A stretch of 64,000 nucleotides of DNA from assembly GCA_910575775.1 (NCBI GenBank), contig CAJTEY010000002.1, positions 62,001 to 126,000 of the forward strand. Reading direction: 5' to 3'. Positions 51,715 through 61,297 of the stretch are shown one piece after another. This DNA is from Lachnospiraceae bacterium. Its GTDB lineage: Bacteria > Bacillota > Clostridia > Lachnospirales > Lachnospiraceae. The translations under genes were made by a program, and so were the position numbers. The notes under the pieces were generated by a model. It made no database searches, was not told where the DNA came from, and saw nothing but the letters and a program-made list of their open reading frames with translations. Positions within the stretch are counted from its first letter, which is position 1. Each line of letters opens with the position of its first letter.

Positions 51715-52881
51715 TCATGACTGTGCATCCGCCCCACTATCCGCCGAAAACACAATCTTACCGTCAATCAGCGTATACCGGGTTGGGGTAAACACTTCCA
51801 TCGGATTCCCGTCAAATACCGCAATATCGGCATCCTTTCCCGGTGCAAGACTGCCCACTCTGTCATCCACGCCGCAGATTTTCGCCGCGTTGATCGTGAT
51901 GGAACGAAGCCCCTCCTCCAAAGACATGCCGGCTTTCACCGCCAGTCCCGCGCAGATCGGTAAAAATTGAATTTTTGAGACAGGATGGTCTGTGGTAATG
52001 GCTGTCAGAATCCCATGTCCCGCCAAAAGCCCCGCCGTCTTAAAGGCCATATTCTGTACCTCGATCTTATTCCGGCTCGCCATATCAGGTCCCACAATCG
52101 CGGGGAAACCCGCTGCCTTTAATTCCTCCATAATCAGATGTCCCTCGCTGCAGTGATCCAGCGTCATCCGCAGGTGGAACTCTCTGGCAATCCGCACAGC
52201 CGTCAAAATATCGTCGGCACGATGTACGTGCGCCTTCAGGGGAATTTCCCCGCTAAGGACAGGGAGCCAGCACTCATAACGAAAATCCTTCTCTTCATCC
52301 TTATTCTTTTCCCGCTTCTTGCGATACGTCAACGCCTTTGTCAGCTCCTCTCTGAGAAGAGCCGCGATTGCCATGCGGGTGGAGGGGGATGTTCCCTGCC
52401 CCGAGTAATTCACCTTCGGATTTTCCCCAAATGCCACCTTCATGGCCGCCGGCGCTTTCACAATCATATCGTCTATACATCTGCCGTGTGTCTTTACAAA
52501 GGCAAACTGCCCGCCAACCACGTTTGCACTGCCGGGTCCGATCATCGCGGAGGTAATGCCCGCCCGTAAGGCATCTTTGAAGGCCGCGTCCATGGGATTG
52601 ATGGCGTCTATGGCACGCAGATAAGGCGTAACGGGATTCACATTCTCATTGCAGTCATCCCCCTCCATGCCCTTTTTCTCCTCCGTGATGCCCATATGAC
52701 AGTGCGCTTCAATGATTCCCGGCATCACCAGACTGCCCTGCACGTCAAGAACCTGTCCTTCCGTTTTGGGGCAGTCCTTCATCTCTCCCAGCGCGGCGAT
52801 TTTTCCATCCTGGATTTCCACATAACCGTCCCCGAAATCACGCCCTTCCATGGTTTTGATATTTCCGTGTATGATAAACAT
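51715..52881 (-). CDS. Amidohydrolase-family enzyme
   Basis: ATG at 52881 after GGAGGG; 388 residues. Metal ligands EAHCHMG, KAHVHRADD, DHCSEGH and TTDHP fit the imidazolonepropionase/adenine-deaminase-like subgroup; the composite barrel starts with VLDVQGSLVMPGIIEAH. Substrate unknown. It occupies the place downstream of spoIIQ where spoIIID often lies in Clostridia. Confidence 0.88.
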   Translation of the reverse strand: MFIIHGNIKTMEGRDFGDGYVEIQDGKIAALGEMKDCPKTEGQVLDVQGSLVMPGIIEAHCHMGITEEKKGMEGDDCNENVNPVTPYLRAIDAINPMDAAFKDALRAGITSAMIGPGSANVVGGQFAFVKTHGRCIDDMIVKAPAAMKVAFGENPKVNYSGQGTSPSTRMAIAALLREELTKALTYRKKREKNKDEEKDFRYECWLPVLSGEIPLKAHVHRADDILTAVRIAREFHLRMTLDHCSEGHLIMEELKAAGFPAIVGPDMASRNKIEVQNMAFKTAGLLAGHGILTAITTDHPVSKIQFLPICAGLAVKAGMSLEEGLRSITINAAKICGVDDRVGSLAPGKDADIAVFDGNPMEVFTPTRYTLIDGKIVFSADSGADAQS

Positions 52882-52962
52882 TTTGTCCCTCCGGCACAGC
52901 ACGCTTTCCAATTCATTCGAAGAATACCGTTTCGCAGGCATTCTTTTTGCACTTTTGCACTG

Positions 52963-53988
52963 CTACTGTAGTCTGCTCATGGGATTTACCGGCTCCCCGT
53001 CTTTCGTCAGCTTGAAATACACGTTCGTGCCCTCCAGGCTGTAATATTTTGTGGGCGCCGCCACTGTGCCGATTCCGTCTCCCACATGCACAAAGCTGCC
53101 CTCAGATACGGTAATGTTTTCGAGCTGTCCATAAGTCAGTTCATAGCCGTTTCCCAACTCCATCACCACCGTGTTGCCGGTATCGGAGTCATAGCTGACA
53201 GAGGTTACACGCCCATCGGCAGCCGCCGAAATATTCTCCCCCTGCGTGGCGGAAATAACGATGGCAGGGTTGTATTTATACTGATCCAGCGTCGGGAAAT
53301 AAATGGTCTGATCCATACTGTAGTTAATCAGTACATCCCCAACGATAGGCCATACCAGGCCGTCCTCCTCGCTGAAATCAAGCTCCGGCTGTACCGTGGT
53401 GGAAATGGCCTCCGCCTGTACCTCGTCACTCAAAACCGTGTCCACCGACTCGTCAAACATGCCGGCTTCCTCTTCCTCCTTACCCTGGTCCGCACCGTCC
53501 GTCTTCTTCCCGGCGGCAGATTTTTCTACGGGATCGTCCTTTTCTGGTTTGTCCGGCTCGCCCTTCTCATCTTTCTCATCCTTCTTTGTCTGGTCAGACT
53601 CTGTCTCTTTCTTCTTTTCCAGATCTTCCTCTTTTTTCTTTTCCTCTATACCCTCTTCAATGGTTTTCTTCTTTCCTGATTTTACGCCATCTTCGATATT
53701 TTCCACGTGCAGGGAATTTGCCTCCTGAAAACTGGGATCATAGTCCAGATCATCCGTCCCTACCCCCGCAAAAAGCGTGTCAAGCTCCTCCCCGGACATC
53801 ATATTTTCCGCCAGCTCCGTGCTGCCCTGTTCCAGCGCTTCGAAGTCCACCACATAATCTTCCTTCTCCGCACGGTTGTTGTTTCTTACATAAACACCGG
53901 TCACCGTCAGCGCCGCCAGAACGAACACCGAGGACGCCAGCATGATGATTCTTTCTTTTCTGATACTGCTTCTGTTTCTTCTTGCCAT
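52963..53988 (-). CDS. spoIIQ: SpoIIQ-like M23-fold sporulation protein, degenerate active site
   Basis: ATG at 53988 has GGAGG 8 bases upstream; 341 residues. Transmembrane helix 14-33, a highly charged linker (105-175, Lys/Glu/Asp) and a LytM domain (about 210-335, ATQGENISAAADGRVTSVSY). The zinc ligands are absent: N240 in place of the first His and YGQL in place of the HxH motif. B. subtilis SpoIIQ is also inactive as a peptidase and binds SpoIIIAH across the forespore membranes. It follows spoIID by 106 bases. Confidence 0.82.
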   Translation of the reverse strand: MARRNRSSIRKERIIMLASSVFVLAALTVTGVYVRNNNRAEKEDYVVDFEALEQGSTELAENMMSGEELDTLFAGVGTDDLDYDPSFQEANSLHVENIEDGVKSGKKKTIEEGIEEKKKEEDLEKKKETESDQTKKDEKDEKGEPDKPEKDDPVEKSAAGKKTDGADQGKEEEEAGMFDESVDTVLSDEVQAEAISTTVQPELDFSEEDGLVWPIVGDVLINYSMDQTIYFPTLDQYKYNPAIVISATQGENISAAADGRVTSVSYDSDTGNTVVMELGNGYELTYGQLENITVSEGSFVHVGDGIGTVAAPTKYYSLEGTNVYFKLTKDGEPVNPMSRLQ

Positions 53989-54093
53989 GAAACTCGCCTC
54001 CTGTTTTTCTTCCGATGCCGCGCAGACCGCCCGTCTGGATACAAACAGCCCCTGCACCGGGTTTCTCTGATAGTTTTACCCAAATTTTCCGGC

Positions 54094-55050
54094 TTATTCA
54101 AAATTTGCTAATTCTGTCTGAAAAAAGAAGGCGGCAAGAATCTCCTTATAATTTTCCCCGTTTTCTGCCCTGCACTCAGCCGCATACTGGCTCATGCCAT
54201 AGCCATGTCCTACTCCCGTCACATGAAAAACCACCTGCTCCTCCCTGTCCATCTCAAACGAGGCGGAAGGCAGGCTGAAAAGATGCCGAAAAGTCTCTCC
54301 GCTGATCTTCTCCATCTCCCCTTTTTTGTCAAGATATGTCACATTTACCATATATCCGGCCTCATCAAAAGAAAACTTTCCCTCCTCCCAGAGCGTCTCC
54401 TCCTCAAAATCCCCCTCCAGGACACCCTGCAGCTTTTCCAGGTAAGGTTCCCTCTCCACCCTGACAACACTGCGGTAATCCGGCGCTTCCTGATCCTGCT
54501 CACAGGAAACGGCAGAAAGATACGGACAGTCCTCATCCCCCGCGTCTCTGGTAGAACCGTTACTCACCTTGAAATAGGATGCGCGGATCGGTTCTCCCTT
54601 ATAGGTCAGAATTTTTCCCTCTGTCTCCTTCACCGCCTGTCTGCTGTCTTTCATGGCGTCTCCATGCCCTGCCGCATCCTTATAAAATTTTGCCAGTCCT
54701 TCCCCATCCGCCGTGACTCTTTTCTGTCCCTGTTCCGCAAACAGAGCCGCCATCTCCGTTCTGAGAAGTACTGCCTGCGCTTTACGTGCCTCAATCTCAT
54801 AGTCTCCCGGCATCACCAGGCAGAGTCTGTACGTCAGATATTCTTCCAGAGGCAGTTCCCAGGTCCCCCATTCCACGGACGCCTCCACCAGATATTCGTC
54901 CTGCTGCTTATTGCTTTTCAGACTTTCCGCCTCCTCCCCTACATGTCCCCAAAGACAGGCACAGACATAAGGCAATAAAAAAACAAACAAAAGGAAGCTT
55001 CCTGCATCCCTTTTGTTTGTTTTTTTTGAAACGATTCCATTTTTGTTCAT
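54094..55050 (-). CDS. spoIID: SpoIID-like lytic transglycosylase, catalytic Glu replaced
   Basis: ATG at 55050 after GGGG; 318 residues. Signal anchor about 18-34. The SpoIID core reads LPLEEYLTYRLCLVMPGDYE then ARKAQAV, where the family has EEYVTGVVAAEMP; the catalytic Glu is V79 (GTG, 54814-54816). The later motifs TAYFKVSNGSTRDAG-like (ASYFKVSNGSTRDAGDEDCP) and GVGHGYGMSQYAA are kept. SpoIID normally degrades septal peptidoglycan during engulfment with SpoIIM and SpoIIP. A perfect terminator-like hairpin lies in the 5' coding part. Confidence 0.85.
   Translation of the reverse strand: MNKNGIVSKKTNKRDAGSFLLFVFLLPYVCACLWGHVGEEAESLKSNKQQDEYLVEASVEWGTWELPLEEYLTYRLCLVMPGDYEIEARKAQAVLLRTEMAALFAEQGQKRVTADGEGLAKFYKDAAGHGDAMKDSRQAVKETEGKILTYKGEPIRASYFKVSNGSTRDAGDEDCPYLSAVSCEQDQEAPDYRSVVRVEREPYLEKLQGVLEGDFEEETLWEEGKFSFDEAGYMVNVTYLDKKGEMEKISGETFRHLFSLPSASFEMDREEQVVFHVTGVGHGYGMSQYAAECRAENGENYKEILAAFFFQTELANFE
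54983..55027. terminator. Terminator-shaped hairpin inside spoIID coding region
   Basis: ACAAACAAAAGG (54983-54994) and CCTTTTGTTTGT (55009-55020) form a perfect 12-bp stem with a 14-base loop. Seven T follow on the plus strand and six on the minus strand, so it fits a bidirectional terminator. It lies over codons 11-23 of spoIID. Confidence 0.7.
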
Positions 55051-55066
55051 GTGACACCCCACATCA

Positions 55067-55095
55067 ATCCTATGTGGATGTCTTGTTTTTTATGC
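55067..55095 (-). promoter_or_regulatory. Sigma-E-like promoter of spoIID
   Basis: Minus strand GCATAA, 15 bases, CATAGGAT, ending 16 bases before the start codon. It matches the sigma-E pattern at six of eight -10 positions. spoIID is sigma-E dependent in B. subtilis. Confidence 0.45.
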
Positions 55096-55120
55096 CGGGT
55101 AAAACCTCATACTTCTCACA

Positions 55121-56188
55121 TCAGCCTTTCTCATTATATACTGCCATATCCAGCTGCTGCAATGTGGACACCGTCCCGTTCTCATACAGGAATATGCCTG
55201 TCTTGCGGATCATGGCATTGGTTTCATTAGTCTTTTCGGCATTCAGGGAAAACTGTGTTCCCACCCGGGAAAGGCCGATGGCTCCTACTCCCAGGTCGGA
55301 AAGATGATACAGCTTATCCTTCCCGTCCTCGTCCTTCGTCCAGATCAGAAGCTTATCCCAGATGGGATCTGCCTCGTCAATCCAGCCGTTACCGTCCAGA
55401 TCATATTTGGAAAGATCTTTAAAGCCGTCGCCGCTCTTTGTGCCGAAAAGCTCACTGCCGTCATTGATCTGCCCGTCACCGTTCAGATCAAGGGCCAAAA
55501 AGCCGCTGCCCGCCTGCAGGCTTGAAATCTCTTCCTCCTCGCCATCACAGTCCAGATCAAAGAAAAACTTCTGATCGGAAACCTGCGCAATGTTGGTATT
55601 CAGGTTGATTACCAGCGGATCTTTAAACGTAGCAATGGATGTCACCACATTTTCTTCATAGTACTCCTCAAATCTGCGGCTCATGCCAAACTCAAGATTG
55701 AAGGACAGCTCCCTCCCGTCCGCAGTTTTTACCGTACCCTGAGTAGAGAACGTGGTATGTTCCTCCTCCATGTGATAGCGCTGCATCTGATAACCCTGCA
55801 CCGTAAACATGGTCGTGCCGCCGGCTGCGGCTATGGGACTGTTCTGCGCCCCCCGGTTCCCGCGAAACCGAAACAGAAGTTCCAGCAGAAATTCCACACA
55901 CTGCTGTTTGATACTGCGCGCGGCTTCCTTCTCATCATTTCTCGTGGAGATCTGCCATCCGCCGGTCGTGTTGCGCATATGTGCAGAGAGGTCTTCCAGA
56001 TTCGCCTTATCCTTATCGTACCCCTCCCCGGCAGTCTTTTCTCCAGTGCCTGGCTGATTCTCAAAAAGAGAATCCAACCCTTCTTTCCCGCCCGCAAACG
56101 TGCCGCCTATGTATCTGGCGCTCATCTTTGTCACGGTACGGCTTGTTCTGGAGGACTGCATCCCTATGGTACCGGAATCAATGATCAA
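55121..56188 (-). CDS. Calcium-binding-repeat protein, about 355 aa
   Basis: A TTG at 56188 follows GGAGGG and gives (M)IIDSGTIGMQSSRTS, a likely start; the frame extends upstream to 56278 without a better site. The C-terminal half has EF-hand-like Asp loops DLDCDGEEEEIS, DLNGDGQINDGSELFG and DLDGNGWIDEADPIWD. No signal peptide is evident. Proteins with this layout occur in Clostridia, role unknown. The gene precedes spoIID. Confidence 0.7.
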   Translation of the reverse strand: MIIDSGTIGMQSSRTSRTVTKMSARYIGGTFAGGKEGLDSLFENQPGTGEKTAGEGYDKDKANLEDLSAHMRNTTGGWQISTRNDEKEAARSIKQQCVEFLLELLFRFRGNRGAQNSPIAAAGGTTMFTVQGYQMQRYHMEEEHTTFSTQGTVKTADGRELSFNLEFGMSRRFEEYYEENVVTSIATFKDPLVINLNTNIAQVSDQKFFFDLDCDGEEEEISSLQAGSGFLALDLNGDGQINDGSELFGTKSGDGFKDLSKYDLDGNGWIDEADPIWDKLLIWTKDEDGKDKLYHLSDLGVGAIGLSRVGTQFSLNAEKTNETNAMIRKTGIFLYENGTVSTLQQLDMAVYNEKG

Positions 56189-56419
56189 TGTTCCCTCCTT
56201 TTGTATAAGACCGCTCTCCACGCCCGCCTGTGCACCAGACAGCGCCTTCCCTGACGCCTGGCAATAGAAAAACGGCACTCTTATGGAAATTCCTTTTCCT
56301 TAAAAATACCGTCCCTGGTCTCTACATTATCAAATTCCAGAAAAACAGACCCTGGCCATAGGCTGCCTCCCTGTAATTTATATATCGGAACTTTTTTCAT
56401 TAACTTTATACTCTGCACT

Positions 56420-56446
56420 GAGAATGCCCATTTTCGCGTTTCCTAC
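56420..56446 (-). repeat. Short deleted form of the two-hairpin repeat
   Basis: Minus strand GGAAACGCGAAAATGGGCAT then TCTC, at the stop of the LamG gene, with the same edge-to-edge join as the copy at 39732. Confidence 0.55.
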
Positions 56447-57432
56447 GCTGCGATATATGCCGTATACATACTGCTGATCTGACTCTCGTCCAGCACATGC
56501 TTCCAGATATGCACCTCGTCGTAACTGGCCCGGAACAGCATGTCATAGCAGCTGATTCCCAGGTATGCGCACACGCTCTCCGCATCCATATTCAGTAACG
56601 ACACTTCCCCGGAGCCGATCAGCTCGCTGTTCAGATACAGATAGCCCATCGCTCTCCCCTCTGCTGCTCCGGAAGCTGCAGAGGCATCCACGCATACAGT
56701 TATGTAAACCCATTCGTTCAAATTGATGCATCTCTTATGTTCCATCGAAGGCCGGATCTCACAGGAATTATTCAAAACCGCATCGATGGTATTGAAAATC
56801 GGTAAAACCTGCTCTCCCTCCTCCGTAGTCTTCCTGTTAATGGAGAGATAGCTCTGACTGCCTCCCACATCCATCAGATGGGAGCCAATCATCAGAAAAG
56901 GCGACCAGTCGAACAGCTCGTCCGCACGAAACCAGAAAGAAATCGTATAAGATTCGTTCAATGGCTCCACACCCTGGAGCGCTACACCATAACTGCCGTC
57001 AAGATAGAGTGCGTCACCCTCAACCCCATCCGTAAACAGGGGAAACACATCCTCACTCGGTTCAGGATATGTGCCATCGTTAAAATGGCCCTCATCACCG
57101 GCTCTCGTCACCACAACCGCATCAGTCAGCTTCCCGTTAAAGGAGTAACTGTAGTCCGCCTTGGGAACATTGCTCAAAAGTACATCATTGATGATTTCCA
57201 TGGACGAAGAGTCAACCTCCGGCTTTTCCGGCCCCAGCTCCGGCAGTGCAACGTTCGCCAGGGCGTCTGTGGCCGTTTTGTCCGCCGGCGCACTCTCCTG
57301 CGTGTCATTATTTTGTTGAGTCCTGTTTTGCAGCGCTTCATAGATCAGCCCAGCCGCCATAAGCAGTACAATCAAGATCGAGACAAGAGGGCGCCCAATG
57401 CCCCCTGCCTCTTTTTTTACCCCATTATGCAT
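56443..57432 (-). CDS. Membrane-anchored LamG-like (concanavalin-fold) protein
   Basis: ATG at 57432 after GGGG; 329 residues. A transmembrane helix at about 15-33, a disordered Asn/Ser/Pro linker to 80, then a LamG/laminin-G-3 jelly roll (about 90-325) with GDALYLDGSYGVALQG, YTISFWFRADE and SYDEVHIWKHVLDESQI. It probably binds glycan on the cell surface. No enzyme domain. Confidence 0.82.
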   Translation of the reverse strand: MHNGVKKEAGGIGRPLVSILIVLLMAAGLIYEALQNRTQQNNDTQESAPADKTATDALANVALPELGPEKPEVDSSSMEIINDVLLSNVPKADYSYSFNGKLTDAVVVTRAGDEGHFNDGTYPEPSEDVFPLFTDGVEGDALYLDGSYGVALQGVEPLNESYTISFWFRADELFDWSPFLMIGSHLMDVGGSQSYLSINRKTTEEGEQVLPIFNTIDAVLNNSCEIRPSMEHKRCINLNEWVYITVCVDASAASGAAEGRAMGYLYLNSELIGSGEVSLLNMDAESVCAYLGISCYDMLFRASYDEVHIWKHVLDESQISSMYTAYIAA

Positions 57433-57463
57433 AGTTCCCCAATACTAATTTTAAATGCTTCAT

Positions 57464-59761
57464 TCAATCAACTCTATTGTAATTGATGAGACAGCCCTTT
57501 AAAATAATCTGCCTTTCCTCGTCCGTCAGTTCTCCCAGCGTCAAGGTAAACGGCTCAAGCGTTCCTTCCTCCACACATACGCGGTACGCCTTGACGGTAT
57601 CTGCCTTCTCCTCCACCGCCTTGCGGATTCCCGGGAAAAACAGATAATCCAGATTCCCGAAAGGCAGTTCTCCCGCTTCAATCAGAAACGGCAGCATTCC
57701 CCAGTTGATCAGATTGGAGCGATAGCGTTTGGTGGCGTACTCGTTGGCGATATTGGCCCAGCCGCCAAGCACCTTCTGACAGCTTGCCGCCTGCTCTCTG
57801 GCGGAACCATCGCCCGGTTTCACTGCAAAGATTGTGGAACCGAACCCGGTATTTTCATGGGACGCATCTGCATACGTTTTCTTTACCGCTTCCATCACCG
57901 GCTTCACATCGGGATGCGCCTGACAGGGATGTTCTCCCTGCATTCTTGCTTTCTCCGCCCGCTGGATGTCCTTGGCTCTTCCCACATACTCGGGATCCTT
58001 TCTGGAAAGCGTAAACTCCGCAAGTCCCAGCGGGTTAGAGCGGTAGGAGGAAGTTTCCCCGGAAGGAATCAGCTCGTCCGTTGTGGTAACGGGATCGTGG
58101 ATCTCGGACACCACCCGGAGCACCAGGTTCTCCGGCAGCGCGCCCATAGCAGGCCAGTCCTTGATGTTCGGTCCAAACTGAATCTCCACGCTCTCATCCG
58201 CCACGCCTTTGGAATCAAAGACACGGTTCTTATAAATATTGGCGTCAAAGTGATATTTATATTTTCCGATTTCACCGTCAAACTCGGTGGCCGGCGTAAG
58301 CACGCCCCTGTTAGCCGCCGTGGCTGCGATCGATCTGGCGTCCATGAGTGCCACGGATGAAATCTGGCCGTTCTGCAGCTTGGATCCCTCCCTGTTGGGG
58401 AAGTTTCTGGTGGAATGACGGATGCTGAACGCATTGTTGGCCGGCGTATCGCCCGCACCGAAGCAGGGGCCGCAGAACGCCGTCTTAAGCACCGCGCCCG
58501 TCTCTAAAATCGCCGCCGCGCAGCCGTTTTTAATCAGCTCCATATACACGGGCATGGAGGCCGGATACACGCTCAAAGTAAAACCGTCCGCACCTGTGTA
58601 GGAACCCCGCAGAATGTCCGCCGCCGCACAGATATTTTCAAATCCGCCGCCCGCACAGCCCGCGATGATGCCCTGATCCACCATAAATTTACCGTCCACC
58701 ACCTTATCCTGTAAAGAATAAGGCACCGCGCCGTCCAGACTGACCTTGGCCCGCTCCTCCACATCGTGGAGCACGTCTTTCAGGTTTGCGTTTACTTCAT
58801 CTATGGTGTAAGTGTTGCTCGGATGGAAAGGCATGGCAATCATGGGACGGATCTTCGACAGATCCACGGTAATCATGCCATCATAGTACGCCACCGTTCC
58901 CGGATTTAACTCCCTGTATTCCTCTTTCCTGCCGTGGGTGTCATAAAAGTCCTTTATCTCGTCATCTGTCCGCCAGATGGAAGACAGACAGGTCGTCTCC
59001 GTGGTCATCACGTCAATGCCGATACGGAAATCTGCACTCAGTGCCGATACGCCCGGCCCGACAAACTCCATCACCTTATTTTTCACATAACCGTTACCGA
59101 ACACCGCTCCGATGATGGCCAGCGCCACGTCCTGGGGACCGACGCCCTTCACGGGCTCGCCTGTCAGGTACACGCCCACCACACCGGGCATGTTGATATC
59201 GTAAGTCTGAGACAGGAGCTGCTTTACAAGCTCCGGCCCTCCCTCGCCCATCGCCATCGTGCCGAGCGCGCCATATCTTGTATGGGAATCGGAACCAAGA
59301 ATCATCCTGCCGCCGCCCGAAAGCATTTCTCTCGCATACTGGTGGATCACTGCCTGATGGGGCGGCACATAAACGCCGCCGTACCGCTTGGCGCAGGTAA
59401 GGCCGAACATGTGGTCATCCTCGTTGATCGTGCCTCCCACCGCACACAGGGAATTGTGGCAGTTGGTGAGCACATAGGGAATGGGAAATCTGGTAAGCCC
59501 CGAAGCCCTCGCCGTCTGGATGATCCCCACGAAAGTAATGTCGTGGGACGTCAGTTTATCAAATTTAATCTTTAATTTCTCCATATTGCCGGAGGTGTTA
59601 TGAGATTCCAGAATACCGTATGCAATCGTATTCTTCGCCGCCTCACTGCTGGAAATTTCCTGTCCTGTCTTATTTTTAATCTGCGCCGCCGCATCCGCGC
59701 CGTCAGGCACGATCTCCGTCCCGTTCAGCAGATATGCGCCGCCCTGTGTCAATTGAATCAT
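57464..59761 (-). CDS. Aconitase-family hydratase
   Basis: The 765-residue protein has the aconitase fold with cluster cysteines in [18 protein letters not shown] and [14 protein letters not shown], and a C-terminal swivel domain with NPLGLAEFT and [18 protein letters not shown]. It differs from AcnA/AcnB and is closest to proteins annotated as hydratase (YbhJ type). It could act on citrate or a related hydroxy-acid. It has its own promoter downstream of hflX. Confidence 0.88.
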   Translation of the reverse strand: MIQLTQGGAYLLNGTEIVPDGADAAAQIKNKTGQEISSSEAAKNTIAYGILESHNTSGNMEKLKIKFDKLTSHDITFVGIIQTARASGLTRFPIPYVLTNCHNSLCAVGGTINEDDHMFGLTCAKRYGGVYVPPHQAVIHQYAREMLSGGGRMILGSDSHTRYGALGTMAMGEGGPELVKQLLSQTYDINMPGVVGVYLTGEPVKGVGPQDVALAIIGAVFGNGYVKNKVMEFVGPGVSALSADFRIGIDVMTTETTCLSSIWRTDDEIKDFYDTHGRKEEYRELNPGTVAYYDGMITVDLSKIRPMIAMPFHPSNTYTIDEVNANLKDVLHDVEERAKVSLDGAVPYSLQDKVVDGKFMVDQGIIAGCAGGGFENICAAADILRGSYTGADGFTLSVYPASMPVYMELIKNGCAAAILETGAVLKTAFCGPCFGAGDTPANNAFSIRHSTRNFPNREGSKLQNGQISSVALMDARSIAATAANRGVLTPATEFDGEIGKYKYHFDANIYKNRVFDSKGVADESVEIQFGPNIKDWPAMGALPENLVLRVVSEIHDPVTTTDELIPSGETSSYRSNPLGLAEFTLSRKDPEYVGRAKDIQRAEKARMQGEHPCQAHPDVKPVMEAVKKTYADASHENTGFGSTIFAVKPGDGSAREQAASCQKVLGGWANIANEYATKRYRSNLINWGMLPFLIEAGELPFGNLDYLFFPGIRKAVEEKADTVKAYRVCVEEGTLEPFTLTLGELTDEERQIILKGCLINYNRVD

Positions 59762-59822
59762 CCCGGTTCCTCCATGTCTGTGTAAATCTTTCCGTAATTC
59801 TCTGTTTATAACTACCTAAATT

Positions 59823-59851
59823 ATTATAAAGGATATGATCCACATGTGCAA
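59823..59851 (-). promoter_or_regulatory. Sigma-A promoter of the hydratase gene
   Basis: Minus strand TTGCAC, 17 bases, TATAAT, 60 bases upstream of the start. Confidence 0.7.
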
Positions 59852-59941
59852 CACACTTCCCAATAACTGTTTTTTCTTGCGCCATGCGGACTCGTTTTCC
59901 CTCTTCCTTCTTTATAGAATCATCCTTATCGCTGCCAGAAA

Positions 59942-61258
59942 TCATCCTTCCAGATACTTTATATAATACCCGTAGTCCTCCTTCTTACAGTTGACCCGCA
60001 TCCGCACTCCGTCCTCCTCGTATTCCGTCTCAAATACCACCGCATTCTCATTCAGATAGGACACCGCCCTGCCGTCCGTGTAAGGAATCAGAAGCGTACA
60101 CTCCCTATACCCGCCGGCAAGCTTTTCCTCGATCAGACAGACCAGCTCCTCCATTCCGATCCGCTTTTTTGCGGACAGATATATGGCGTCCTCCGTCGTC
60201 ACAGGCAGATGTTCTATAAGCCGCGCTTCCTCCACCCCGGAGAGCCCCGGCAGCGCATCCGTGGAAACCAGATCCGACTTATTATAGATATAGAGCATGG
60301 GAACGCCGTCCGCCTGCAGTTTCTTTAAGGTCTGATTGGTGACGGTGATCTGCTCCTTATAATGCTCATCGCTGTAATCCACTACCTGTATGAGAAGATC
60401 CGCCTCTTTCGCCTCCTCCAGCGTAGACTGAAAAGCCTCCACCAGATTATGCGGCAGTTTGTGAATAAAGCCGACCGTATCCGAAAGCAGGAACGCGTGA
60501 TGCTCCGGGGGCGCAATCTTTCGCACGGTCGTGTCCAGCGTGGCAAAGAGCATGTCCTTCTCAAAGACACGCTTCTCCTCCTGCGCTTCCCCCTCATCCG
60601 CGCCGTAAAGATCAAGCATGGCGTTCAGCAGCGTGGATTTTCCCGCGTTGGTATATCCTACCAGAGCCACCCTGGGAAGTCCCGACTTCACGCGGCGTTT
60701 TCTCTGGGTCTCCCGCTCATTTCCCACTTCCTTCAGTTCCCGCCGAAGCTCTGTCAGCCGCTTTTCCAGCACACGCCTGTCCAGCTCCAGCTTTTTCTCC
60801 CCGGCGCCCCTGCTGCTCATGGAACCGCTTGCGCCGCCCTGACGGGAGAGCGCTGCATGAAGCCCCACAAGTCTGGGCAGCATGTACTGCAGTCTTGCCA
60901 CTTCCACCTGCAGTTTGGCCTCCCGGGATCTGGCCCTTCTCGCAAAGATATCCAGAATCAGCGCGCTCCTGTCGAGAATCGGTTTCTCCAGCCGCTCCTG
61001 CAGGTTCCGCATCTGCATGGGGGATAGGGAATTGTCAAAAATGATGACATCTGCTCCCAGATCCTGCGCCAACCCTTTTACCTCGTCCACCTTGCCTGTG
61101 CCGATATAAAAAGCCTTGTGCACCGTCTCAAGGGTCTGGGACGTCACGCCCGCCACTTCCATATCGCAGGCCTCTGCCAATGCCCCAAGTTCCTCCAATG
61201 ACGTGAGATAGTCCTCCCCGTCATTCAAATTTGCACCTACCAACAAAACCTGCTCCAT
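59942..61258 (-). CDS. hflX: GTPase HflX
   Basis: The 438-residue protein has the HflX N-terminal domain (LLVGANLNDGEDYLTSLEEL), a coiled coil about 150-185 and a GTPase domain with GYTNAGKSTL, DTVGF and NKSD. It splits or rescues ribosomes under stress. The gene follows the Hsp70 gene by 39 bases. Confidence 0.94.
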   Translation of the reverse strand: MEQVLLVGANLNDGEDYLTSLEELGALAEACDMEVAGVTSQTLETVHKAFYIGTGKVDEVKGLAQDLGADVIIFDNSLSPMQMRNLQERLEKPILDRSALILDIFARRARSREAKLQVEVARLQYMLPRLVGLHAALSRQGGASGSMSSRGAGEKKLELDRRVLEKRLTELRRELKEVGNERETQRKRRVKSGLPRVALVGYTNAGKSTLLNAMLDLYGADEGEAQEEKRVFEKDMLFATLDTTVRKIAPPEHHAFLLSDTVGFIHKLPHNLVEAFQSTLEEAKEADLLIQVVDYSDEHYKEQITVTNQTLKKLQADGVPMLYIYNKSDLVSTDALPGLSGVEEARLIEHLPVTTEDAIYLSAKKRIGMEELVCLIEEKLAGGYRECTLLIPYTDGRAVSYLNENAVVFETEYEEDGVRMRVNCKKEDYGYYIKYLEG

Positions 61259-61297
61259 CGTTCCCTCCCTGTAACAAAACTTTTAAACAATTACCTG

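Noticed and set aside
59703..59945. 80-codon frame starting at the hflX stop (ATGA overlap)
   Set aside because: It contains the promoter of the hydratase gene and overlaps that gene's start by 59 bases; no ribosome site or recognisable sequence.
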